Positions 18,307 to 28,717 of a DNA stretch of 64,000 nt are shown here, piece after piece. Location: the NCBI RefSeq assembly GCF_024972775.1, contig NZ_CP092282.1:1605001-1669000 (forward strand), given 5' to 3'. Under the pieces are notes generated by a model. The model did no database searches, was not told where the DNA came from, and saw only the letters and a program-made list of their open reading frames with translations. Position 1 is the first letter of the stretch; each line of letters starts with the position of its first letter. Position numbers and translations under genes: made by a program. Origin of the DNA: Dehalobacter sp. DCM. GTDB lineage: Bacteria; Bacillota; Desulfitobacteriia; Desulfitobacteriales; Syntrophobotulaceae.

Positions 18307-19161
18307 ATGGCTGGTGAAGGGGCCATTCTGCAGATGGCCAGAGAAGAAAAAGGTTGGAGTTATGAAGAGGTTGAGGATGCCATCAAGATTCGCGTCAGAT
18401 ATCTCAGCGCCTTGGAAAATGAAGAATACAACGTCTTACCGGGAGCAACCTATACCCGGGGATTTTTAAGGACGTATGCTAAACACCTGGGACTTAATCC
18501 CCAGGAGATCATCGATAAATACAATACGTCGTTTGGTAAAGAAGCGCAACCTGCCATGACAACCCCATTAGCGCCGATTCCGCAAAAACAAGTATGGTTC
18601 AGGCCATTGGTGATTGCAGTGATGGCGGTTGTTGCCATTATCATCGTGGTTGTCGTTATTATGCTGACACGAGGTGACAATCCGGAAATCGGATATAAAC
18701 CACCGACCCTGCCCACGCCTCCTCAAACAGCACAAGAGGATAATAATCCCGACGACACCGAGAATGATAACGCCTCTAATCCGGCGCAGAACTCCGGACA
18801 GCCGGCTGGGCAGCCGGGAGAACAGCCGGTGGTCTATGAAGGGATTGTTGCCGAGCTTAACTTTAACTCAGATTGCTGGCTTGTGGTCAAAGTGGACGGG
18901 AAGACAGAGATCAACGGGATGGTTGCTTCCGGCACAACCAAGACCCTGGAAGCCGACCAGAAAATCGAATTTGTTAGAGTCGGAAATGCAGGGGGATTGA
19001 CACTTACCGTTAATGGAAAAACACTCCCGCCGCTGGGCAAGACAGGTGCTGTCGTTGATAACTATGTTATCGATTTGAACAATCTGAATACATTGACAGG
19101 AACGCCTGAGACGCCCCAGACCACTGAGCAGACAGAGACTGATCCGGATTTAGAGCAGTAG
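18307..19161 (+). CDS. rodZ: RodZ-like HTH membrane protein
   Basis: A 284-aa protein; the start at 18307 is chosen for the GGGTGGTGAGG site, giving MAGEGAILQMAREEKG. Residues 5-70 are the HTH_25 domain (YTRGFLRTYAKHLGL); about 98-118 is one membrane helix (LVIAVMAVVAIIIVVVVI). A Pro/Asn/Gln-rich linker follows, and about 180-260 is a DUF4115-type beta domain (DCWLVVKVDG). RodZ links MreB to the membrane and supports rod shape; this topology and the position just before ygiQ-rimO-pgsA match ymfM of Bacillus. Confidence 0.88.
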   Translation: MAGEGAILQMAREEKGWSYEEVEDAIKIRVRYLSALENEEYNVLPGATYTRGFLRTYAKHLGLNPQEIIDKYNTSFGKEAQPAMTTPLAPIPQKQVWFRPLVIAVMAVVAIIIVVVVIMLTRGDNPEIGYKPPTLPTPPQTAQEDNNPDDTENDNASNPAQNSGQPAGQPGEQPVVYEGIVAELNFNSDCWLVVKVDGKTEINGMVASGTTKTLEADQKIEFVRVGNAGGLTLTVNGKTLPPLGKTGAVVDNYVIDLNNLNTLTGTPETPQTTEQTETDPDLEQ

Positions 19162-19190
19162 GATACGTAAGGTATAATTAAAGGACTGAC

Positions 19191-19230
19191 ACCGCAAAAA
19201 CATGTTACGGTATGTTTCTGCGGTTTCTTT
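19191..19230 (+). terminator. Terminator after rodZ
   Basis: ACCGCAAAAACAT (19191-19203) pairs with ATGTTTCTGCGGT (19212-19224) with one mismatch, followed by TTTCTTT. It separates rodZ from ygiQ. Confidence 0.75.
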
Positions 19231-19320
19231 ATTCGTATAGCTTCTTTCACTATTTGCTAAATACAACAAATACCGATAGAATGAATATGCTTATTTTATT
19301 AATAGTCTGGAGGATTTTGC

Positions 19321-21405
19321 GTGCGCAGCTCCACGTCATTTTTACCCATTAATAAAGAAGAGATGGAAGAACGGGGATGGGAACAGGTCGATTTTGTTCT
19401 GGTCTCGGGTGATGCCTATGTCGATCATCCCAGCTTCGGGCATGCAATTATATCCAGGGTGCTTGAAAATGCCGGTTATAAGGTGGGGATCCTTCCGCAG
19501 CCTGATTGGAAACAAGCGGACGAATTTAAACGTTTCGGACGGCCGCGGCTTGGTTTTTTAGTCACTGCCGGGAATACGGATTCAATGGTCAACCATTATT
19601 CGGTGAATAAGAAACTCAGAGATAAAGATCACTATTCGCCCGGGGGGAAGATGGGCCGTCGCCCCGACAGGGCAACGATTGTCTACTGTAATAAGATACG
19701 CGAAGCATACCGGGATATTCCAATCATTATCGGGGGCGTGGAAGCCAGTCTGCGCCGTTTTTCCCATTATGACTATTGGAATGATGCGGTCAGAAAATCA
19801 ATTCTTATCGACAGCAGTGCCGACGTTCTGGTGTATGGCATGGCTGAGAAGCAAATCGTTGAAATCGCCGAGTATTTGAATAACGGGATGGAAGTGCGAT
19901 ATATCAGGCATATCCCCGGAACGTGTTATACGGTAGACAGTCTGGAGGAAATCAGCGATTATATTCAGATACCCTCCTTTAAAGGTGTCTCGGAAGATAA
20001 GATAAAATATGCGGAAGCCTTTAAGATCCAATATCAGGAACAGGATCCGATCCGCGGAAAAACACTGGTTCAGCAGCATGGAACCAAATATCTGGTGCAA
20101 AATGTACCAGAAATGCCGCTTACACGGACAGAACTGGATGCGGTCTACGCACTCCCCTATGTGCGCGAAGCGCATCCGCTATATTACAAAGAAGGCGGGA
20201 TTCCTGCTCTTGAAGAGGTTAAATTCAGTATTGTCAGTTCAAGGGGATGTTTTGGCAGCTGTTCTTTTTGCGCACTGACTTTTCATCAGGGACGAATCGT
20301 TCAAAGCCGCAGTGAAGAAGCGATTTTGGAGGAAGCGGTCACGATCACGAATCTCCGGGATTTTAAAGGGTATATTCATGACGTCGGTGGTCCGACTGCG
20401 AATTTCCGTCATCCGGCTTGTGACCGGCAACTGAAAAATGGTGCCTGCAAAGACAAGGGATGTCTGCATCCGGCACCATGTAACCGTCTGCGCGTCGATC
20501 ATCAGGAATACCTTAACCTTCTGCGCAAACTGCGTAGACTCCCTAAGATCAAGAAAGTATTTGTCCGATCCGGATTGCGCTATGACTACATTATGGCCGA
20601 TAAAAGCGAGACGTTCTTAAAAGAACTCATCGAGCATCATATCAGCGGCCAGTTGAAGGTTGCACCGGAGCATATCTCGTCGAAAGTATTGCATACCATG
20701 GGAAAACCTGCGGGAAAGACGTTTGAGCAATTCCGTCAGAAATATTTTAAAATCAACGAACGCCTTGGCAAAAAACAATTCATCGTCCCCTATTTTATGT
20801 CCAGTCATCCCGGCAGCACGCTGGAAGCGGCGGTGGAATTGGCCGAGTATTTAAAGGATATCCATTATCAGCCGGAACAGGTCCAAGACTTCTACCCAAC
20901 TCCGGGAACATTATCGACAGCCATGTTTTATACAGGCCTTGATCCGCTGACCATGAAGCCGGTGTATGTACCAAAAAGTAAAAAGGATAAAGCCATGCAG
21001 CGGGCTTTGCTGCAGTTCCGGGATCCGAAGAAGTACGCCATAGTCTATGCTGCCTTGGAGGAGGCGGGAAGGACGGATCTGATCGGCTATGGGCCAAAAT
21101 GTTTGATCAGGCCGAAACGTTCATATTCAGTTAAACAGGGCGAGTCAAGCAAAGCCGAGATGGCAGAAAAGACCAGTGCAAACAAACCTGGCGGGTCGGC
21201 AAAGGCGGCAAAACATAACGGAACAAAGATGAGTTCAAAAAAGGCCATCCCCCTGTATAAAAATGATAAACCAAATAAAACAGATAAATCAAATCAATCG
21301 AATAAACAAGATAAACGAGGTAAATCAAGTCAACCCAATAAGCCCAATCAATTAAATAAGCCGAATAAGCGAAAAATAAGTAATAAGGACGGCGCCAAAA
21401 ACTAG
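19321..21405 (+). CDS. YgiQ-family radical SAM protein
   Basis: A 694-aa protein starting at GTG 19321 after CTGGAGG. The N-terminal third is the YgiQ-specific domain with [16 protein letters not shown]; the radical SAM core has [16 protein letters not shown] (C-x3-C-x2-C) at about residues 313-320. A further DUF3362-like part ([29 protein letters not shown]) follows. The substrate is unknown for the whole family. The last 70 residues are a low-complexity, Lys/Asn/Ser-rich tail built from short degenerate DNA repeats; it is absent from the conserved core and looks like a lineage-specific extension. Confidence 0.85.
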   Translation: MRSSTSFLPINKEEMEERGWEQVDFVLVSGDAYVDHPSFGHAIISRVLENAGYKVGILPQPDWKQADEFKRFGRPRLGFLVTAGNTDSMVNHYSVNKKLRDKDHYSPGGKMGRRPDRATIVYCNKIREAYRDIPIIIGGVEASLRRFSHYDYWNDAVRKSILIDSSADVLVYGMAEKQIVEIAEYLNNGMEVRYIRHIPGTCYTVDSLEEISDYIQIPSFKGVSEDKIKYAEAFKIQYQEQDPIRGKTLVQQHGTKYLVQNVPEMPLTRTELDAVYALPYVREAHPLYYKEGGIPALEEVKFSIVSSRGCFGSCSFCALTFHQGRIVQSRSEEAILEEAVTITNLRDFKGYIHDVGGPTANFRHPACDRQLKNGACKDKGCLHPAPCNRLRVDHQEYLNLLRKLRRLPKIKKVFVRSGLRYDYIMADKSETFLKELIEHHISGQLKVAPEHISSKVLHTMGKPAGKTFEQFRQKYFKINERLGKKQFIVPYFMSSHPGSTLEAAVELAEYLKDIHYQPEQVQDFYPTPGTLSTAMFYTGLDPLTMKPVYVPKSKKDKAMQRALLQFRDPKKYAIVYAALEEAGRTDLIGYGPKCLIRPKRSYSVKQGESSKAEMAEKTSANKPGGSAKAAKHNGTKMSSKKAIPLYKNDKPNKTDKSNQSNKQDKRGKSSQPNKPNQLNKPNKRKISNKDGAKN

Positions 21406-21541
21406 AGCAAAGGGTTTTGACATGATTATAACCTGCGTTATATACTAAATTGATTCTTGAACGTTGTATCAATCATAGTGATGCCCCATTCTTTTTGAAC
21501 TGACAGTAATAAATATTATAAACCGATTTGAGGGACTGAAA

Positions 21542-22864
21542 TTGAAGAAAACAGCGGCAGTGGTTAATCTGGGATGTCCAAAAAACCAAGTTGACAGTGA
21601 AATCATCAGCGGATTGCTCGGTACCCAATTTGATATGACGGATGATCCGGCCTCAGCCCATGTGATCATCGTTAATACCTGCGGCTTCATCGAAGAAGCT
21701 AAAGCCGAATCTATCGATGCCCTTTGTGAAATGATAAACTATAAGAATAACTGCCGGTGTGAGAAGGTGTATGCCGTTGGCTGCCTGGCTCAACGCTATG
21801 GCAAGGATTTATTCAAGGAGCTTCCGGAATTGGACGGTGTGTTGGGTGACGGCGATCTGGACAAGATACTTAACGATGTGGCCGGAACAGAAGAACGTGT
21901 TTTTCGCAACAAAAAGCATCAGGATTTTCTATATTCGCATGACATGCCCCGGCTGCGTATGAGCCCGCCCTATTTTGCCTATGTCAAGATCGCGGATGGC
22001 TGCGATAATTGCTGCAGCTACTGTGCTATCCCTCAGATCAAAGGGAAGTATAGGAGCAGGTCAATGGAATCGATCACGGAAGAAGTCAAAAGACTGGCGG
22101 ACGAAGGGGTTAAGGAAATCGCCCTTATTGCTCAGGATACAACGCGTTACGGCCTGGATCTGTACGGCAGGATACGATTGCCCGAATTGATCCGTGGGTT
22201 GGCTGCGATAGACGGTATCCAATGGATCAGACTGATGTATTGTTACCCGGAAGCATTTTCGCAGGAACTTATCGACCTGATCGCGGGTGAACCGAAACTA
22301 TGCAAATATGTTGATCTTCCGCTCCAGCATGGGGATAATGATATTCTTGCCTGTATGAACAGGCGAAATACAGCGGAAGAGGCTGAAGACTTAATTGCGA
22401 AGCTGCGGGAAGCAATTCCATATATCTTTATCCGCTCCTCGTTTATCACCGGATTTCCCGGTGAAACGGAAGAGCAATTTAACAATCTGCTAAACTTTGT
22501 CCAAAGAATAAAATTGGACCGAATCGGTGTATTTGCCTATTCACAAGAAGAAGGCACACCGGCGGGACGGATGAAAAACCAACTACCCCTTGAGGTCAGA
22601 GAGTCACGCAAGGAGCGATTAATGGCGGCCCAGGCTGGAATAGCCGAAAGCATCCAACAGAAGCGCATCGGGCAAGTCATTCGCGTGATCCTGGAAGAAG
22701 AGACCGCTCCTGAGCAATGGACCGGAAGAACTGAAGGAGATGCGCCTGAGATCGACGGACAGATCTATTTGAAGGTATTCGGAAAACATACTGCCGGAGA
22801 TATTCTTCAAACAACAATAACGAAGGCTGACAGCTATGATATGGGAGGAGAAAGTTTGGAATGA
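21542..22864 (+). CDS. rimO: Ribosomal protein S12 methylthiotransferase RimO
   Basis: A 440-aa protein starting at TTG 21542. Residues 1-120 are the UPF0004 domain (NLGCPKNQVDSE, NTCGFIEEAK, AVGCLAQRY) carrying the auxiliary [4Fe-4S] cluster. The radical SAM domain has CSYCAIPQIKGKYRSR near 155-170; a TRAM domain closes the C-terminus. It adds a methylthio group to the conserved Asp of ribosomal protein S12. Its last codons overlap pgsA by ATGA. Confidence 0.94.
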   Translation: MKKTAAVVNLGCPKNQVDSEIISGLLGTQFDMTDDPASAHVIIVNTCGFIEEAKAESIDALCEMINYKNNCRCEKVYAVGCLAQRYGKDLFKELPELDGVLGDGDLDKILNDVAGTEERVFRNKKHQDFLYSHDMPRLRMSPPYFAYVKIADGCDNCCSYCAIPQIKGKYRSRSMESITEEVKRLADEGVKEIALIAQDTTRYGLDLYGRIRLPELIRGLAAIDGIQWIRLMYCYPEAFSQELIDLIAGEPKLCKYVDLPLQHGDNDILACMNRRNTAEEAEDLIAKLREAIPYIFIRSSFITGFPGETEEQFNNLLNFVQRIKLDRIGVFAYSQEEGTPAGRMKNQLPLEVRESRKERLMAAQAGIAESIQQKRIGQVIRVILEEETAPEQWTGRTEGDAPEIDGQIYLKVFGKHTAGDILQTTITKADSYDMGGESLE

Positions 22865-23424
22865 ATCTGCCAAATACGTTAACGTTGATCCGAATTATTA
22901 TGATACCGATTTTTATGGTCGTCCTATTGGTTCGAACACCGGAAGGGGCAGCTTATTTCGCTTGCCAGGATTATATTGCCGGTGCTCTTTTTATTATTGC
23001 GTCCGCAACCGATGGTATCGACGGATATATTGCCCGCAAATATCATCTCGTCACCAACCTGGGTAAATTCCTGGATCCCCTGGCCGATAAATTGCTGGTA
23101 TCGGCAGCGCTGATTGCGCTTGTCCAATTAGGAACAGTTCCGGCCTGGATCGTTTGGGTTATACTCGCACGTGAATTTGCCATTACCGGTATTCGGGCAA
23201 TTGCTGCTGCTGACGGGGTCGTCATCGCTGCCAGTAAGCTCGGAAAGTGGAAGACTGTCTCCCAGCTATTAGCCATTGCTTTGCTGATTCTCAGAGATTG
23301 GCCGCTCAGTGCGCTGAACATCCATCTTGGCCAACCCCTGCTTTATATTGCCTTGGCCTTAACCATCATTTCCGGTGTGGATTATATTTGGAAATCCAAG
23401 CAGTTGTTTATAACAAGGAAATAA
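22861..23424 (+). CDS. pgsA: CDP-diacylglycerol--glycerol-3-phosphate 3-phosphatidyltransferase
   Basis: A 187-aa membrane enzyme that makes phosphatidylglycerol phosphate. The CDP-alcohol transferase motif is complete: D-G-I-D-G-Y-I-A-R, then G-K-F-L-D-P-L-A-D-K. Four to five helices are visible. The start ATG overlaps the rimO stop (ATGA), with GGAGGAGAAAG inside rimO as the ribosome site, so the two are translationally coupled. Confidence 0.94.
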   Translation: MNLPNTLTLIRIIMIPIFMVVLLVRTPEGAAYFACQDYIAGALFIIASATDGIDGYIARKYHLVTNLGKFLDPLADKLLVSAALIALVQLGTVPAWIVWVILAREFAITGIRAIAAADGVVIAASKLGKWKTVSQLLAIALLILRDWPLSALNIHLGQPLLYIALALTIISGVDYIWKSKQLFITRK

Positions 23425-23514
23425 AAAAATAATTACCTTGGATAGCTTTCCGGCAATGGTGAAATAATGACTAAGGCAAAAATAAACATTCAATCAACGA
23501 TTGGAGTGTTCACA

Positions 23515-24759
23515 ATGAAAGCAGAAATTATTTCAACGGGAACAGAATTATTGCTTGGAAAAACACTGAATACAAGTGCCTATTATCTTACCGGGCAGCT
23601 CTCTGTTCTGGGGATTGAAGTGGATTATCTTACCACCGTGGGCGATAACCGAGAAAGACTAAGGGACGTTTTCCGCCAGGCATGGAACCGTTCCCAAATG
23701 GTGTTTATCAGTGGCGGAACAGGACCGACGATTGACGATCTGACCAAAGAAATCGTTGCCGAAGTTCTTGGACTAACCATGAAATTTGACGCCGAAAGTA
23801 TGAAGCGCATCGCGGCATTTTATCAGAACGACACAATGCCGCCGCAAGCGGAGAAACAAGCCTATTTCCCCGAAAGTGCGTTTATTTTGACCAACGATAA
23901 CGGAACCGCTCCCGGGGCGTTTATTCATAAAGATAACAAATATTGTATCATCTTACCCGGACCGCCTTCGGAAATGGAAGTCATGTTTCAAAAGTATGCA
24001 CTGCCTCAGCTGACGCGACTTCTGGATAAAGACCCTGAGAGTATGAAAGTCAGAGTACTCAAGGTATTCGGTTTAGGCGAATCGGAACTCGAGCAAGAAC
24101 TTGCCGATCTCTTGTCGGATCCAACCTTCGCACTGGCACTTTTGGATAAACATACCTATATCGATCTTAAAATGACGGTCAGAACCTCTGATCCGGTACA
24201 AGCGGCAGCGATCCTGGATCAACAAGAATCGCTGATTCGGGAAAAGCTTGGAAACAAAGTATTTGCAGTTGGTGACGAGACCCATGCCAGTGTTATCGGT
24301 AAATTACTTTTGGCGCAGCAATTGACTTTGTCTACTGCGGAATCGTGCACCGGCGGTTTACTTGGAGGCCGGATCACAGCAGAAGCCGGATGCTCAGCGT
24401 ATTACCTCGGTGGTATCGTCAGTTATGCCAACGCAGCGAAGCAGAAATTACTTGGTGTTCAGGAAAAAAGTCTCATCGAAGAGGGCGCGGTCAGTGAGTG
24501 TGTGGCCGGGGAAATGGCAGAAGGCGCACGCAGGGCATTTGGGGCTGATATCGGACTGGCGACAACGGGTGTTGCCGGGCCGGGGGGAGGCACCGCTGAT
24601 AAACCGGTCGGGCTGGTATACATTGCCCTGGCCTATGCCGGCGGCGTGGAGATAACAAAGAATCAATTCTCGGGGAATCGACAGTCAGTGCGGGAAATGA
24701 CAGCGGAGACCGCTTTAAATATGCTGCGGCTTTATCTGCAGGAAAAAGAAAATGCTTAA
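23515..24759 (+). CDS. cinA: CinA family protein (pyrophosphatase plus NMN deamidase)
   Basis: A 414-aa protein. The start at 23515 (MKAEIISTGTELLLGKT) matches the family N-terminus and has GGAGTG upstream; a longer frame from 23467 lacks a good ribosome site. Residues 1-170 are the MoCF-like COG1058 domain (FISGGTGPTIDDLTKE), and about 250-410 is the PncC domain (STAESCTGGLLGGRIT, TTGVAGPGGGTADKP). The family recycles NAD by-products such as nicotinamide mononucleotide. Position before recA is the usual Firmicutes order. Confidence 0.92.
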   Translation: MKAEIISTGTELLLGKTLNTSAYYLTGQLSVLGIEVDYLTTVGDNRERLRDVFRQAWNRSQMVFISGGTGPTIDDLTKEIVAEVLGLTMKFDAESMKRIAAFYQNDTMPPQAEKQAYFPESAFILTNDNGTAPGAFIHKDNKYCIILPGPPSEMEVMFQKYALPQLTRLLDKDPESMKVRVLKVFGLGESELEQELADLLSDPTFALALLDKHTYIDLKMTVRTSDPVQAAAILDQQESLIREKLGNKVFAVGDETHASVIGKLLLAQQLTLSTAESCTGGLLGGRITAEAGCSAYYLGGIVSYANAAKQKLLGVQEKSLIEEGAVSECVAGEMAEGARRAFGADIGLATTGVAGPGGGTADKPVGLVYIALAYAGGVEITKNQFSGNRQSVREMTAETALNMLRLYLQEKENA

Positions 24760-24827
24760 CCTGAACACGATGTCAAAGGATGACTGATGCTGTCGCTAAA
24801 GTGCGAAAAGTATTGGTTGAAGTTGGA

Positions 24828-24857
24828 TTGACAATACCCGTAAATAAAACGTATAAT
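24828..24857 (+). promoter_or_regulatory. recA promoter
   Basis: TTGACA (24828-24833), an 18-bp spacer and TATAAT (24852-24857) form a consensus sigma-A promoter about 60 nt before recA. The LexA box lies directly downstream of the -10 box. Confidence 0.85.
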
Positions 24858-24863
24858 AGAAGT

Positions 24864-24877
24864 CGAACATACGTTTG
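24864..24877. promoter_or_regulatory. LexA (DinR) SOS box
   Basis: CGAACATACGTTTG fits the Gram-positive LexA consensus CGAACRNRYGTTYG at every position. It overlaps the expected transcription start of recA, so LexA would block initiation until DNA damage. Confidence 0.92.
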
Positions 24878-24919
24878 ATTGCAAAGGCATGAGATAAATA
24901 TTAAGGGAGGCTTTTAGAG

Positions 24920-25966
24920 ATGGCTGCTCCGGATAAATTAAAAGCGTTGGATATGGCACTCAGTCAGATTGAGAAACAATTCGGCAAGGGTGCTATTATG
25001 AAATTGGGAGAGGCTTCAGACCGCATGGCGGTAGAAACAATCTCAACGGGTTCCTTGGCACTGGATTTGGCTTTAGGCGTGGGCGGAGTCCCGCGAGGCC
25101 GTGTTATTGAAATATACGGACCGGAATCATCCGGAAAGACAACCGTCGCATTACATATTATCGCTGAAGCCCAGAAAACGGGGGGAGTAGCGGCATTCAT
25201 CGATGCGGAGCACGCCCTTGACCCGATCTATGCGCGTGCCCTGGGCGTTAACGTCGATGACCTGCTGGTTTCCCAGCCGGACACGGGGGAACAGGCGTTA
25301 GAAATCTGCGAAGCGCTGGTTCGCAGCGGAGCGATAGATGTTATCGTTATCGACTCCGTCGCTGCCCTTGTCCCGAGAGCGGAGATCGAGGGCGAAATGG
25401 GTGACTCCCATGTGGGACTCCACGCCAGACTGATGTCACAGGCTCTGCGAAAGCTTACAGGTGCTATCAGCAAGAGCCATACATGCGTGATCTTTATTAA
25501 CCAGATCCGTGAAAAAGTTGGCATCATGTTCGGAAATCCGGAGACAACCACAGGCGGAAGAGCATTGAAGTTCTATGCTTCTGTTAGATTGGAAGTCAAG
25601 AAACAAGATATCATCAAGCAAGGGCAGGATATCATCGGAAATCGTACCCGGGTAAAAGTAGTTAAGAACAAAGTCGCGCCACCTTTTAGCTTTGCCGATT
25701 TTGATTTAATTTACGGCGAAGGGATCTCCCGAGAAGGCAGTATCGTTGATATGGGATCGGAAGCCGGTATTATGCTCAAATCCGGCGCGTGGTACTCTTA
25801 TAATGGGGAACGCCTTGGTCAGGGAAGAGAGAATGTGAAGGACTTTTTGCGCCAGCATCCGGCTATTGCTGACGAAATCGAAAACAAGATTCGGGATACG
25901 GTTTTGAATGTAAAAGAAAAGCCGCACACGGCTGAGGATACGAAAATAAGCGATTATGATGATTAA
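24920..25966 (+). CDS. recA: Recombinase RecA
   Basis: A 348-aa protein of normal length. The start follows GGGAGG. Walker A is GPESSGKT (about residues 66-73) and Walker B is [10 protein letters not shown]. Loop regions ([29 protein letters not shown]) are intact in two adjoining motifs. It forms filaments on single-stranded DNA, drives strand exchange and triggers LexA self-cleavage. Controlled by the LexA box at 24864. It overlaps recX by 11 nt. Confidence 0.98.
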   Translation: MAAPDKLKALDMALSQIEKQFGKGAIMKLGEASDRMAVETISTGSLALDLALGVGGVPRGRVIEIYGPESSGKTTVALHIIAEAQKTGGVAAFIDAEHALDPIYARALGVNVDDLLVSQPDTGEQALEICEALVRSGAIDVIVIDSVAALVPRAEIEGEMGDSHVGLHARLMSQALRKLTGAISKSHTCVIFINQIREKVGIMFGNPETTTGGRALKFYASVRLEVKKQDIIKQGQDIIGNRTRVKVVKNKVAPPFSFADFDLIYGEGISREGSIVDMGSEAGIMLKSGAWYSYNGERLGQGRENVKDFLRQHPAIADEIENKIRDTVLNVKEKPHTAEDTKISDYDD

Positions 25967-26504
25967 ACAAGGGACAACTTCCACGAAAAGCGCTTTAACA
26001 ACAGCGCTGGACTGTTTAAGCCGACGGCAAATGTCGGCTTTTCAGCTTGCCAATAAATTGGAGTTGAAGGGTTATTCCTCGGAAGAAGTCACCGAGGCAA
26101 TCAATAAGTTAAAGGAGTGGCGTTACCTGGATGACCACGTATTCGCCATTACGCTCATAAAAAGCAAAGCGGCGAGATATTCCAGAGCGCGGATTAAAGG
26201 GGAACTCCATCACAAAGGGATTGATGCCGCTCTGGTTGAACGCGCACTGGAAGAAGGTTATCCCGACCAAAAGGAACTCGAAAACGGAATAGTCATCGGA
26301 CGTAAGATTTATTTAAGCGAATATAATAAATATTTGAAAAAAATTGCCAGCACAGCGTCGGATTCATACTCAGACGATTCCGAAATCAAGCATTCTCCGG
26401 GGATTCTGCTGCGAAAGAGAATTGGCGATAAACTGCTGTCCAAAGGGTATCGGCTGGAAACAGTCAAAAGAATTCTTAACGAGATCCTGCGCGAGATAGA
26501 TTGA
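25956..26504 (+). CDS. recX: Regulatory protein RecX
   Basis: A 182-aa protein of three-helix repeats ([50 protein letters not shown]), the RecX signature. It limits RecA filament growth. The start lies inside the end of recA in another frame, so the two are coupled. Either of two tandem ATGs (25956 or 25959) may be used. Confidence 0.9.
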   Translation: MMIKQGTTSTKSALTTALDCLSRRQMSAFQLANKLELKGYSSEEVTEAINKLKEWRYLDDHVFAITLIKSKAARYSRARIKGELHHKGIDAALVERALEEGYPDQKELENGIVIGRKIYLSEYNKYLKKIASTASDSYSDDSEIKHSPGILLRKRIGDKLLSKGYRLETVKRILNEILREID

Positions 26505-26573
26505 TTTGCATTCGAATATTTAGTCAATATGGTTGGTATTGACAGATTGTGCAGGGATAATTCGGGACTCACC

Positions 26574-26772
26574 TTGACAATATTTACACATTTAATTAAA
26601 CTAGTACTTGATGGATTAGTTTCTTGTAAATTATAACCTTTACGGTTTTCTCTTATATTAATTGAACATAGAAGTCTGCACAGGGGATCCGTGTAGCTTT
26701 TCGTTGTAGCTTATATGGAGAAAATAAATAATGAGGGTTAAATTTAACAGAACTGGTCTGACCAGTTTTTTT
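26574..26772 (+). ncRNA. Candidate short untranslated transcript between recX and rny
   Basis: TTGACA (26574-26579), a 17-bp spacer and TAAACT (26597-26602) resemble a promoter. About 150 nt later AACTGG...CCAGTT plus seven T (26751-26772) forms a terminator. No convincing reading frame lies between them. It could be a small RNA or an attenuated leader of rny; no known RNA family was recognised. Confidence 0.3.
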
Positions 26773-26789
26773 GGTATATCAGAAAGTAT

Positions 26790-26880
26790 AAATCTTTTAT
26801 GATATATCTAAGTGCAGCTAGGTCTGCCGCCAAAGACTTGGCGACAGCCAAGTTTTACTTAATTTATGGTATTTTATATT
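26790..26880 (+). repeat. Dispersed AAGTGCAGCT / CTTGGC hairpin element
   Basis: AAGTGCAGCTAGGTCTGCCGCC is followed by CTTGGC-GACA-GCCAAG-TTTTA (26836-26856). CGCCAA just upstream can also pair with TTGGCG, so two exclusive hairpins are possible. Related stretches occur at 37083-37112 (CTTGGCGTAAGCCAAGTTTTA) and at 61581-61602 (AAGTGCAGCTGTGGCTGTCG). Confidence 0.5.
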
Positions 26881-26907
26881 AAAACATTAGGTTAAGGAGG
26901 TGAAGCT

Positions 26908-28455
26908 TTGGAAATATCAAGCTTGATTGCAGTTATTATGGTGCTCGCTGGCTTAGCGATTGGCGGTCTAATCGGCTGGTTTATTCGTAAAACTTCGGCG
27001 GAAAAAACGATTGGATCTGCGGAAATAGAAGCAAAAAGGCTCTTACAGAATGCGGAGGTTGAGGCCGAAGCCAAAAAAAGAGAAAAAATCGTTGCAGCGA
27101 AAGAAGAAGTTATGCAGCTGCGCAATGATATTGAGAAAGAAACCAGGGAGAGACGAAACGAGATCCAACGTCTGGAAAGACGTAACCTTCAACGTGAGGA
27201 AACCCTTGAGCGAAAGTTGGAGACGTTAGAACGCAAAGAAGAGAATCTGCAGAATAAAGAAGCAGATGTTGAGAAACAAAAAAGTGAACTGAATGAACTT
27301 TTAGCCAAGCAAGTGGCAGAATTGGAAAGGCTTTCAGGCTTAACGCCAGAAGAAGCAAAACAGCTCTTGCTGAAAAGTGTCGAGGACGAAGTACGTTACG
27401 AATCGGCAATTATGATTAAGGAATATGAGACCCGGACAAAGGAAGAGGCTGAAAAACGAGCTAAAGATATTATTTCTTTGGCAATTCATCGTTGCGCGGC
27501 AGATCATGTCGCAGAAAGTACGGTTTCCGTCGTTGCCCTGCCTAACGATGAAATGAAGGGGCGTATTATTGGCCGCGAGGGCCGGAATATCAGAGCTCTT
27601 GAAACGTTAACGGGTATTGATTTAATTATTGACGATACACCTGAAGCTGTGATCCTTTCGGGCTTTGACCCCATCCGTAGAGAAGTTGCCCGAGTTGCAC
27701 TGGAGAAACTGATTCTTGACGGACGCATCCATCCTGCTCGGATTGAAGAGATGGTTGAAAAGGCGCAGAAGGAAGTCGATCAGAAGATCCGAGAAGAAGG
27801 AGAACAAGCAACCTTTGAAACGGCAGTTCACGGTATTCATCCGGAACTGATTAAATTGCTTGGACGGTTGAAGTTCAGAACAAGCTATGGACAGAATGTG
27901 TTGAAGCATTCGATCGAAGTTGCGCATCTATCCGGACTTATGGCAGCTGAACTTGGTGTCGATGTTCAGATAGCGAAACGTGCGGGACTTTTACATGATA
28001 TTGGCAAAGCTGTCGATCATGATACAGAAGGTACTCATGTCGAAATCGGAGTTGATCTCTGTAAAAAGTATAAAGAATCCTGGGATGTTATTCACGCCAT
28101 CGAAGCACACCACGGTGATACGGAACCGAAAACAATTGTTGCCGTTCTTGTCGCAGCCGCGGACGCCGTATCGGCAGCCAGACCGGGTGCACGACGTGAA
28201 ACTTTGGAATCCTACATTAAGCGTCTTCAAAAGTTGGAAGAGATTGCTCAGACCTTTGAAGGTGTAGAAAAATCATTCGCTATTCAAGCCGGAAGGGAAA
28301 TCCGCATTATTATTAATCCGGACAAAATTGATGACGTGCTTGCACCGAGAGTTGCTCATGATATCGCCAAACGTATTGAGGAAGAGCTCGAATATCCGGG
28401 ACAAATCAAAGTCGTTGTGGTTCGTGAAACTCGGGCAGTCGATTACGCAAAATGA
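26908..28455 (+). CDS. rny: Ribonuclease Y
   Basis: A 515-aa membrane-anchored endoribonuclease that starts mRNA decay. Starts at TTG 26908 after AAGGAGG. Residues 4-24 are the membrane anchor, about 30-185 a long coiled coil, about 205-265 the KH RNA-binding domain ([15 protein letters not shown]), and about 330-425 the HD domain ([10 protein letters not shown]). Length and domain order are normal. It is followed by a perfect hairpin at 28526-28565. Confidence 0.96.
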   Translation: MEISSLIAVIMVLAGLAIGGLIGWFIRKTSAEKTIGSAEIEAKRLLQNAEVEAEAKKREKIVAAKEEVMQLRNDIEKETRERRNEIQRLERRNLQREETLERKLETLERKEENLQNKEADVEKQKSELNELLAKQVAELERLSGLTPEEAKQLLLKSVEDEVRYESAIMIKEYETRTKEEAEKRAKDIISLAIHRCAADHVAESTVSVVALPNDEMKGRIIGREGRNIRALETLTGIDLIIDDTPEAVILSGFDPIRREVARVALEKLILDGRIHPARIEEMVEKAQKEVDQKIREEGEQATFETAVHGIHPELIKLLGRLKFRTSYGQNVLKHSIEVAHLSGLMAAELGVDVQIAKRAGLLHDIGKAVDHDTEGTHVEIGVDLCKKYKESWDVIHAIEAHHGDTEPKTIVAVLVAAADAVSAARPGARRETLESYIKRLQKLEEIAQTFEGVEKSFAIQAGREIRIIINPDKIDDVLAPRVAHDIAKRIEEELEYPGQIKVVVVRETRAVDYAK

Positions 28456-28525
28456 TCTCCCGTAGGCACAAAGAGTCCGGAAACGGACGATCCAGATTGA
28501 TGTAGACATTAACAAAAGAATGTAC

Positions 28526-28565
28526 TATACTAACAAAGCAGGTTTATACCTGCTTTGTTAGTATA
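28526..28565. terminator. Perfect 17-bp hairpin after rny
   Basis: TATACTAACAAAGCAGG (28526-28542) and its complement (28549-28565) are separated by six bases. It lies 70 nt after the rny stop. The T-run is poor, so it may be a terminator, a processing site or a protein site; terminator is the simplest reading. Confidence 0.6.
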
Positions 28566-28717
28566 TCACTGTATATTTTGCCAGACTAGGAAATGGCGTT
28601 GCCCTAAACATAGGCGAAAACAGAGGATTAATTTACTAGTTTCATACAGAAGGATTTTGCCGTATCATATCAAATAAATGAGAAAAAAAGTATACTGTTC
28701 AGGAAAGGATTAATGCC

